From an uncultured Aquimarina sp. (lineage in GTDB: Bacteria; Bacteroidota; Bacteroidia; Flavobacteriales; Flavobacteriaceae), in assembly GCA_947496355.1 (NCBI GenBank), contig CANMCO010000007.1, positions 287,622 to 351,621 on the forward strand: a stretch of DNA of 64,000 nt, read 5' to 3'. Positions 50,126-59,200 of this stretch are shown in pieces (the first letter of the stretch is position 1; each line of letters begins with the position of its first letter). Under the pieces are notes generated by a model. The model saw only the letters and a list, made by a program, of their open reading frames with translations, had not been told where the DNA came from and did no database searches. Made by a program: the position numbers and the translations under genes.

Positions 50126-52159
50126 TTACCTTTTCATAACTCGTTTTACCGTATTTCCTTTATTTGTAAAAATATGTACCAGATAGATTCCTGATCTATA
50201 TGATGACATTTCAATACTATTGTTATTAGTTTCTAGGATTTTTTGCCCTGTAATAGTATGGATAATTACTTTTTCAACTTCTCTAGAAATAAACAATGTA
50301 TCTGAGGTTGGGTTTGGATATATTTCTAAACTTTCAATTTCATTCTCTTCAACATTTAGAAGGGCAGATACATTTACTGTTCTGGTTACTTCTGCTGCGG
50401 TATTTCCTGCAGTATCCATTACATTGTAAGTTATCGTATAGGTTCCTTCTACAGAGGTGTCTACCGGATTCACAGTAACAATATCTGCTGTGATATCACC
50501 ATCTAAAGAGTCAAAAGCTGTTGCACCTGCATCTATATAGATTTCTCCTTGTGCTATTTCTATTGGATCATCTCCGATCAAAGTAATTATTGGTAAGGTC
50601 TTATCTACAACAGTAACTTGTCTAGTGACTTCGGTTGCAGCATTTCCTGCAGAATTCGTTACATTATAGGTAATGTTATACACTCCAGGAACAGTGGTGT
50701 CTACTGGATTTACAGTAACAATTGCTGTTGTGATGTCTCCATCAGTAGCGTCATTGGCTGTTGCTCCCGCGTCTGAATACGTAGTTCCTGCTTCTACAGT
50801 TACTGTTGCATCACCTGATAGTGTTATTACCGGTACAGACGTATTTACTACGGTTACTTCTCTTGTTACTTCTACAGCATTATTTCCAGCTGCGTCGCTT
50901 ACATTATAAGTAATTGTGTACACTCCTGGTAGAGCAGTATTCACTGGATTTACGGTAACAATGTCTGCCGTGATATCACCATCAAAAGAATCAGAAGCTG
51001 TAGCTCCTACATCGGAATACGTAGTTCCTACTTCCACAGTTAACGCGACATCTCCAGTTAATGTAATGATTGGTATGGTACTATCAGAAACGGTTACTTC
51101 TCTGGTTATTTGTACTGCATCATTTCCAGCTGCATCGCTTACGTTATAGGTTACTGTGTATATTCCTGGTACAGATGTATCTACTGGGTTTACTACCACA
51201 ATACTTGTTGTGATATCTCCATCTACTAGATCATTAGCGGTAGCACCAACATCTGTATAGGTACTTCCTGCTTCAACAGTCACTGCCGCATCTCCTGTTA
51301 AACTAATTACAGGAACAGTTGTATCTGCTACAGTAACTTCTCTGGTTACTTCTGCTGCAGCATTACCAGCAGCATCACTTATATTGTAGGTAACAGTGTA
51401 CACTCCAGGAATAGAAGTGTCTACCGGGTTTACCGTAACAATAGCTGCTGTAATATCTCCATCTCTATCATCTAATGCAGTAGCTCCTGCATCAGAATAG
51501 GTAGTTGCTGCCTCTACTGTAACAGCAACGTCTCCAGTTAAAGAAATTACCGGTGCGGTTGTATCAGGAGCACCTCCGGAAGAATCGAAGGTGTCATTGG
51601 TAATTTGTACACCTGGGTTGTTCGTGCAATCAGGTAAACCAAAAGTTGCAGGCCCACAAGCGGTAAAGAACTGATCTAAAAATACAGCACCAGTTTCGAA
51701 AGTAACTCTTGGTTCTTCATTGATATCTTCATACTTAATTTTTATACTGAATAAATGTTTTGGGGTACTAGTAACATTGTTTGCGGTAATGGTACCACTG
51801 CTTAATCCTTGTTGAAAGGAAGTGGACACTCTAGAATTTGTGTTGTCATTTGTAATAAAAGATGAATAAGCAGGAAAACCACTATAGGTTTCTGCTAAGA
51901 TAGAACCATCAGGCTGTAAGTATTCAAAATTTCCACTACCATCTGTATTTTCACCAAAAGCAGCGATATTGTAGGTGAAATAAATTTGTCCTGATCCTAG
52001 CTTGAAATCAGTAGAAGATTCAATGTAAACATCAGCTTCATAAAAATCATCTGTTCCGTCATTGGTGTTTCTGGCATTCTGAAACGTAAATGTTATGTCC
52101 TGCGCACCAACCATAGCGGTAAGAAGGAAACATATAATCAAAAAGGTAATTTTTTTCAT
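50126..52159 (-). CDS. T9SS-sorted surface protein: cohesin-like domain, five Ig-like repeats
   Basis: 677 residues. Signal peptide (about 1-19, ending GAQ), an N-terminal beta domain (20-190) that is clearly paralogous to the whole 52308 product (ITFTFQNARNTNDGTDDFYE; FKLGSGQIYFTYN), five DUF5011-type Ig-like repeats (about 200-595, period 80 residues; each with (A/V)T(V/A)EAGTTYSDxGA and DGDITxxI), and a type A C-terminal sorting domain (YPNPTSDTLFISRE; SGIYLVHIF). Exported by T9SS and attached to the cell surface. Last gene of the locus; 148 bp after the 52308 gene. Confidence 0.85.
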   Translation of the reverse strand: MKKITFLIICFLLTAMVGAQDITFTFQNARNTNDGTDDFYEADVYIESSTDFKLGSGQIYFTYNIAAFGENTDGSGNFEYLQPDGSILAETYSGFPAYSSFITNDNTNSRVSTSFQQGLSSGTITANNVTSTPKHLFSIKIKYEDINEEPRVTFETGAVFLDQFFTACGPATFGLPDCTNNPGVQITNDTFDSSGGAPDTTAPVISLTGDVAVTVEAATTYSDAGATALDDRDGDITAAIVTVNPVDTSIPGVYTVTYNISDAAGNAAAEVTREVTVADTTVPVISLTGDAAVTVEAGSTYTDVGATANDLVDGDITTSIVVVNPVDTSVPGIYTVTYNVSDAAGNDAVQITREVTVSDSTIPIITLTGDVALTVEVGTTYSDVGATASDSFDGDITADIVTVNPVNTALPGVYTITYNVSDAAGNNAVEVTREVTVVNTSVPVITLSGDATVTVEAGTTYSDAGATANDATDGDITTAIVTVNPVDTTVPGVYNITYNVTNSAGNAATEVTRQVTVVDKTLPIITLIGDDPIEIAQGEIYIDAGATAFDSLDGDITADIVTVNPVDTSVEGTYTITYNVMDTAGNTAAEVTRTVNVSALLNVEENEIESLEIYPNPTSDTLFISREVEKVIIHTITGQKILETNNNSIEMSSYRSGIYLVHIFTNKGNTVKRVMKR
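50370..51565 (-). repeat. Five tandem DUF5011 Ig-like repeats (~240 bp period)
   Basis: Each repeat encodes PV(I/T)(S/T)LTGD at the start, TYSDAGATA-type middle, DGDIT, and VTYNVSDAAGNxAxEVTREVTV at the end. The period is about 80 codons. The middle copies are the most alike at DNA level and could recombine. Confidence 0.85.
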
Positions 52160-52307
52160 CGTATTTTAGGTTTAATGTGTTCTAGCTATTTTGAAAATTG
52201 CTTAAAATTTGGGCAAACAGATCCCTATTAGCTGCGCTATGGGGAAAGGGTAAAGCGGAGTACTGCAACTAATAAAAGGATACTATGTTGCCTGCGTTAT
52301 CTCTTCG

Positions 52308-53207
52308 TTATTCTTTGATTAACTTGTAACTTTTCTGGGAGTTTTGAGTGTTTATTTTTACAAAGTATACACCAGTTTGTAGTTGTGAAATATTAATAAT
52401 GTTCTGTAGTGGATGGCTAGGTAGCATTTGTACCAATTTGCCATTGATATCTGTAATATGAATATTGGTTTCAATATTGCCTAATCCTTGTATTAAGAAA
52501 TATTGTTGCGCTGGATTGGGATACAAACTAACTGCTGTAATATCTTGCACTTCTATACTTAGGGTTTGCAAGGAAGCACCACTAGAATCATACGTATCAT
52601 TTACCAATTGTATACCAGGTAAGTTAGCGCAATCGGGAAATCCTGCCTTGGCACCTGTCTTGAGCATACTTCTACAAGCAGTAAAGAACTGATCCTGAAA
52701 TACTGATCCTTCCTCAAAAGCAACCATTGGATCCTTGGTAGCATCCACATATTTTAGCTTGATATGAAATAAGGGTTTTGCCGTTATCGCAACATTCTCT
52801 TCGGTTATTGACTCAGCACTTACGCCTTGCTGGAACGTAAAGGATACACGATTAGAAGTATTATCATTTTGTATAAAACTTTTGTACGCTGGAAACACAT
52901 AACTTTCGCCTAAAATATATCCGGATTCATGACCATATATTATACTATGTTGTTTTGAAACATTATCTCCAAACGCCTCCTGATTATACGTCAGGTACAT
53001 CTGACCAGATCCTAGTTTAAAAGCTTCTGTAGCTTCAATCATTACATCTGCTTCATAATAATAATTTCCATTTTCTATAGTATTTTGAGCATTGACAAAA
53101 GTAAAATGGATATCCTGTGCTTGTATCACTATGGTTACAAATAATAACCATATACTTAGTTTTATCTGTCTTTTATATGGGCTATATGTCGATTTTATAT
53201 TTTTCAT
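52308..53207 (-). CDS. T9SS-sorted protein with the same cohesin-like N-terminal domain
   Basis: 299 residues. Signal peptide/anchor ending at IQAQ (about residue 30), then one domain (30-205) that matches the start of the 50126 product: QDIHFTFVNAQNT, YYYEADVMIEATEAFKLGSG, then QDQFFTACRS and a GIQLVNDTYDSSG hinge. Next a type A sorting domain (VSLYPNPAQQYFLIQG; GKLVQMLPSH; TGVYFVKINT). This is the minimal form: one domain plus the anchor. It starts 22 bp after the protease stop, so it is cotranscribed with the protease. Confidence 0.83.
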   Translation of the reverse strand: MKNIKSTYSPYKRQIKLSIWLLFVTIVIQAQDIHFTFVNAQNTIENGNYYYEADVMIEATEAFKLGSGQMYLTYNQEAFGDNVSKQHSIIYGHESGYILGESYVFPAYKSFIQNDNTSNRVSFTFQQGVSAESITEENVAITAKPLFHIKLKYVDATKDPMVAFEEGSVFQDQFFTACRSMLKTGAKAGFPDCANLPGIQLVNDTYDSSGASLQTLSIEVQDITAVSLYPNPAQQYFLIQGLGNIETNIHITDINGKLVQMLPSHPLQNIINISQLQTGVYFVKINTQNSQKSYKLIKE

Positions 53208-53229
53208 AATAAGGGGCTATTATTTGTTT

Positions 53230-56200
53230 TTAAAATTGTTGTCCTTTTCCTGCGTTAGGATTCATTAGGTTATTGATATCGGTATTTTGTATCTGGCCAT
53301 TCATATCCATATCTGCATTACTATAGCCAGAATTGCCTAGTTCTTTTATCACCTCATTAATATCTGAGTTCTGAATCTGTCCATTATTGTCATAATCTCC
53401 TGCAACCATTGCAAAAATCCCGTTACCCATATTAATTAGAGCATTAGTTCCACCTAAAACCGAAGTACTATCATTACTCAAATCAATAGTAGCAGAGATT
53501 TGGGATAAAGCTATGATATTGGCAGATTGAATTGCCAAGTGATTACGATGACTGATTACGATATAGTAATCGTTGGCAGGCACATCAAAGGTTAACGGTG
53601 TGATACGATCGTCATCTGTCGCTACGATATCTCCATCGCGTTGCAATATCCCCGATTTACCTGCTATTACTATTGTAGGATCTGAAGCATCGCGTAATTC
53701 TACCCACACCCAGTCGACTGTGGAGTTTGCACCCGCATCATCTACACCTACACTTATACTTATTGTTGCACCATCGCCATAAGGGGAAGTTGGACCGTAT
53801 AATCCACCTTCTGTTCTTAAATCGTCTCGCATTAGGGTTTCTTCGCCAGCAATAGGATTTATCATTGCGCCTTGTAAAAATACTTTTGCGGCAACTATAA
53901 CACCACAAGACACCTCATTAAAACTAGCTGTACCATCTATTCCTAAACTCCAATTGGTTGTACTGTAAGCTGCATTATCTACCAGAACACACGATAATTC
54001 TGAATTATTTAAGGCATTGAACACCGTAACATTGCTATTATTTCCGTTTTTGACATTTAAACTGGTTAACATATTATTAGACACATCTATGTATCTTAAT
54101 GCTGCGTTAGAACTTAAATCTAAGCCTACGATATCATTGTTTTGACATAATATACTTTCAAGATTTACATTGTTACTAAGATCTAATGTAGTTAGGTTAT
54201 TATCAAAAATGGTTACGATTTTTAATGCTGTATTATTACTAAAATCAACCGTCGTAAACCCACAATTGGATGCAAATACTTCTTCTAAGGCTGTATTATT
54301 TGTTACATTCATAGAGGTAAGATTAGCGTTATCTGAAACGTCCAGTATTTTTAGATTTAGATTAGTACTAAAATCTAATGAGGTAAATGAGTTATTAACA
54401 ATATAGAGGTTTTCTAGTGCTATAAAATCTTCTATACCCGTTAAATCAATAATTCCTTTATTACTAACATTTAATGACGTTACTACTTCGATTAACGCTG
54501 TTGGTACTTGTCCATCACTTGAAATATCGTCATAGCCTAAAGCTTCTAATGCGGCCTCAAAATTGGCGTCTGGAATTGCTGTGTAGCGGCAATAGGTATC
54601 GCTAAAGCTTGTGGTAGCGTCAACATTGGACCAAGTTGCGCTACTATACGTCGCATCATCTACTAAGATACAAGTTAAGTTAGGGTTTCCTGAGGCACTA
54701 AAACCACCATTTGGAATAGCTGAATTGTTACCATTTCTTAGATTTAAGGTTTCTAATAAACCATTGTGTCCAAAAAATCCTACTAGGGATGGCTGGTTGG
54801 TTAAATCTAATTCTGTAATGTTTGTTTCCCAGGTACGTAAAGATTTTAGGGATATATTGTTAGTTAAGTCCAGCGATGAAATAGGCGAACCGTTGATCCA
54901 AAGGGTTTCTAAATTTGGATTTGCTGAAACATCTATACTCGTAAGCGTAGTGTTCATTAATCTAAGAGACCTAAGGACGATATTTTGACTTAAATCTATG
55001 GTCGTTAGACTAAGATTATTGGCATCAAAATAGTCAAGCTGGGTAAGATTTGTAACATCAAAAGCGGTAATATTTGTTCCATTACATTCTATTCTTGTGA
55101 TTAAATTGTTACTCGAAACATCTAATACGGAAATAGGATTGTTTCTTATATCGATTCTGGTTAAAGCTACATTTTGAGAAAAATCAATAGACGTTATCTC
55201 GTTATCCTTTGCAAAAAGAAACTCTAAAGTGACAATATTAGAAATATCTAGTGATGTTAAACTATTATCTTCAATATTTAAAGAAGTTAAAGACGTAAAA
55301 TCTTCTATTCCTGTTACATCTGAAATAGTTTTATCACTTATATCTAAGGAAGTTACTACTTCAATAAGAGCCGTAGGTACCTGTCCATCACCAGAAATAT
55401 CATCATAACCTAATACTTCTAATGCAGCTTCAAAGTTAGCATCAGGTATTGCTGTATAACGACAATAGGTATCGCTAAAACTTGCCGTTGCATTAACATT
55501 GGTCCAATTAGTTGAGCTGAATGTTGCGTCATCTACAAGAATACATGTTAAATTTGGATTTTGATTTGAATAAAAATCAGTAATAATTGTATTTGTTCCA
55601 TTTTTAAGGTTTAGGAAAGATAAAGACGTTTGAGATATTTCAATTTCTTCAAGCGCCGCATTATTACTTAAATCTAAATCTGTAATTGGCACATCAATAA
55701 CCAATAGCTTAGTTAATAATGCATTATTAGTTACATCAAGACTTGTAAAATTTACATCTGAAAAACCTAAAGTCTCTAAATTCAAATTTTGTGATACATC
55801 AATTGAAGTTAAATTAGTATTATGACTTAAACCTAGATATTCAAGAGCAGTGTTATTTGTTACATCTAGACTAGTAAAATTACTTCCATTACACGCTAAT
55901 GATTTGAGAAGTGTATTATTTGACACATCCAAATTTGTTAGGTCATAATTGTTATTAGTGCGTAAGTCTACTAATTGTAAGTTGTGTGATAAATCCATAG
56001 TAACAAAATTATGCCCACTTACATCTAAGGTTTCTAAAGCTGTAAAATCTTCTAATCCTGTTAAATCTGTAATATCAACAAATCCATAACTTATATCTAG
56101 GTTTGTAACACTCTCTATTAAAACGGTGGGCACTTGGTTGTCTCCAGAAATATCATCATAACCTAAGGCATCTAATCTAGATTCAAAATTGGCGTCTGGA

Positions 56201-59200
56201 ATTGCAGTGTAGCGGCAATAGGTTCCATCGTTAAAAGTTACTCCTGAATCTATATTATCAGTCCAAATAGTATTACTACTACTATAAGCTGCATCATCTA
56301 CTAGAATACAGGTTAAATTAGGATTGCTCCAAGCATCAAATCTTGTAACATTAGTGTTGTTCCCATTTTGAAGATTTAAGTTATGTAGCTTAGCTTGAAA
56401 ACAACGTAAATACGTTAAATTAGTTTGAATTGATAAATCTAGATCTTCAATCCGGGTTTGATCGATTCTTAATTCTTCAATAAGCGGATTATTAGAAAAA
56501 TCGATACTTGTTATAGCATTATTGTGTATTTCAAGAATTCTTAGCAATGGGTTATTAGAAAAATCAAACGCTGTAATTTTTGTTGAATAGGCTGCTAATT
56601 GATTCAGCATTGGGTTATTACTTAAATCTAACGTAGTTAAATCCGTTCCATAAACCTTTAATGTTTCTAATGCTGGATTATTAGTAACATCTAAAACCGT
56701 TAAATTAGCATCTCTACAGCTTAGAAAATTCAATTGTGTATTATTTGAAACATTTAGACTTACTAAGGGGTTTAAATGACATCGTAATTCTTGTAAATTT
56801 AGATTACTAGTAAAATCTAATGCTGTAATATTATTTGTGTGACATTTTAAAACTATTAAGGCTACAAAATCTTCTATTCCTGTTAAATCTGAAATATTCT
56901 CACTACTTACATTTAATTCTGTAACGACTTCTATAAGTTCTGTAGGCACCTGTCCATCACCAGAAATATCATCATACCCTAAAGCTTCTAATTCAGCTTC
57001 AAAGTTGGCGTCGGGAATTGCTGTGTAGCGGCAATATGTATCACTGTAGCTAGCTGTTACATCTTTAGTCCAAGTACTATAATCATTATCAAGATCATCT
57101 ACTACAATACAACTTAGGTTAGTGTTGCTAGAAGCATCAAAATCAGTAATAGCTGTATTATTCCCATTCTTTACATTTAAATACGACAGACTATTTTGAG
57201 AACAATTTAAATTTGTTAATGCGGTTTGTAAAGACAAATCTAGTGTAGTAATTTGTGTGTTTTGCAACCTTAATTCTTCAATTAAAGGGTTTTGGCTAAA
57301 ATCTACATCAGCAATTGAAGTCTGATGCAGGTAAGCTAATCTTAACAACGGATTGTTTGAAAAATCTATAGCAGTAATGCCTGTATTATTAGCTTTAAGC
57401 GACTGTAGAATTGTATTAGAATCAATATTTAAACTGGTTAATGTCGCCATATTATACACATCTAAGTTTACTAATTGTGTATTATTTGAAACATCTAAAG
57501 CGGTTAAGTTATTTGTATCACATCGCAATGTTGATAAATTGACATTATTAGAAACATCAAGTGTTGTTAAGTTATTATCTGATATTCTTAATGACACCAA
57601 CTCCGTATTATTAAGAACATTTACCGTTGAAAGCAAGTTCTCTTTCAACATCAAACTTTCTAGATTTAAATTATTAGAAAGGTCTATTGTTGTTAAAGCA
57701 TTATCGAAGCATGATAGTGATGTTAGTGCTGTAAAATCCTCTATTCCTGTTAGATCTGAAATGCTTTCACTGTCTACATTTAGGTCTGTAACAACTTCTA
57801 TTAAAGCTGTTGGCACTTGACCATCTCCAGAAATATCATCATAAGCTAAATTCTCTAAAGCAGCTTCAAAATTAGCATCTGGAATAGCCGTATAACGACA
57901 ATACGTATCACTAAAAATTGTGGTAGCATCTTTAATCCAGAAAGTATAATCTTTATTTAAATCATCTACCAAAACACAGCTTAGATTAGTATTTCCAGAA
58001 GCATCAAAATCTGTTATGATTTGATTGAAACCGTTTTTAAAATTGAAAGAGCTCAACTCATTATCTGCACATTCAACTTGTGTTAAAGCAACATTTGTGG
58101 TAAGATCTAATTCCGTTAAATTATTTCCAGAAAGTCTTACTACTCTTAAAACGGTTTGATTAGATAAATCTATAGTAGTTAAATCGCTATCGGTTAGATT
58201 TATATTTTCTAGTAATGGATTTTGCGAAACATCAATACTCGTTAATGAATTTCCACTTAAATATAGGTAGGCTAAATCTGGATTATTAGTTACATCCAAA
58301 CTTGTAATTCCTGTTTGATTTAGGTTAAGCGTTGTAAGACTTGTATTTGCTGAAACATCAACAGTACTAAAACTATTATTTCTTAAATTTAAATTTGTTA
58401 AACCTGTATTCGCACTTACAGACACAGTTGTTAATTGATTATACCTTCCTGATACTTCACTTAGTATTGTATTTGTTCCTAAGGATAAAGTAGCTACATC
58501 ATTATTATCAAAATTTACCGTTTCTAGATTTTCGTTATTACTTAGATCTAAACTTGTTAAAGTATTATCATTTACATCTAAATCTACTAAGGCTGTAAAA
58601 CCTGCAATACCTGTTATATCTGAAATAGACTGACTGCTTACATCTAAACCAGTTACTACTTCTATTAAAGGAGTTGGTACTTGTCCATCATTCGAAATAT
58701 CATCATAACCTAAGGCTTCTAGAGCGGCTTCAAAATTTGCGTCTGGAATAGCGGTGTATTCACAAAATGTACTGCTATAAGTTGCGCCTCCATTTTGAGT
58801 CCAATTGGTAGTACTCCAAGCGGCATCATCTACTAAAATACAAGTTAAACTTGAATTTCCTCTTGCATCAAAATAGGTGAAGTTGGTGTTATTACCATTT
58901 TTGACATTTAAACCTGTTAGGTTGTTGTTTTGAACAGAAAAACTCGTTAAAGACGTATATGTTGAAAAATCATAATCCCCTGATAAATTACAATCAGATA
59001 ATGTAATCCTTGTAATTATAGATGGATCTGCTACAGTAAAAGATGATAAATTAGCGTTATTGTACACTATTAATTCCTTAAGTGCGGTATTACTACTTAC
59101 ATCTACCGTAGTTAGATCATTATTGTCTGCATATAGTTCTTCTAGTACTGTAAAGTCTTCAATACCTGTTAAATCGGTAATATTTTCTAAACGTATATTT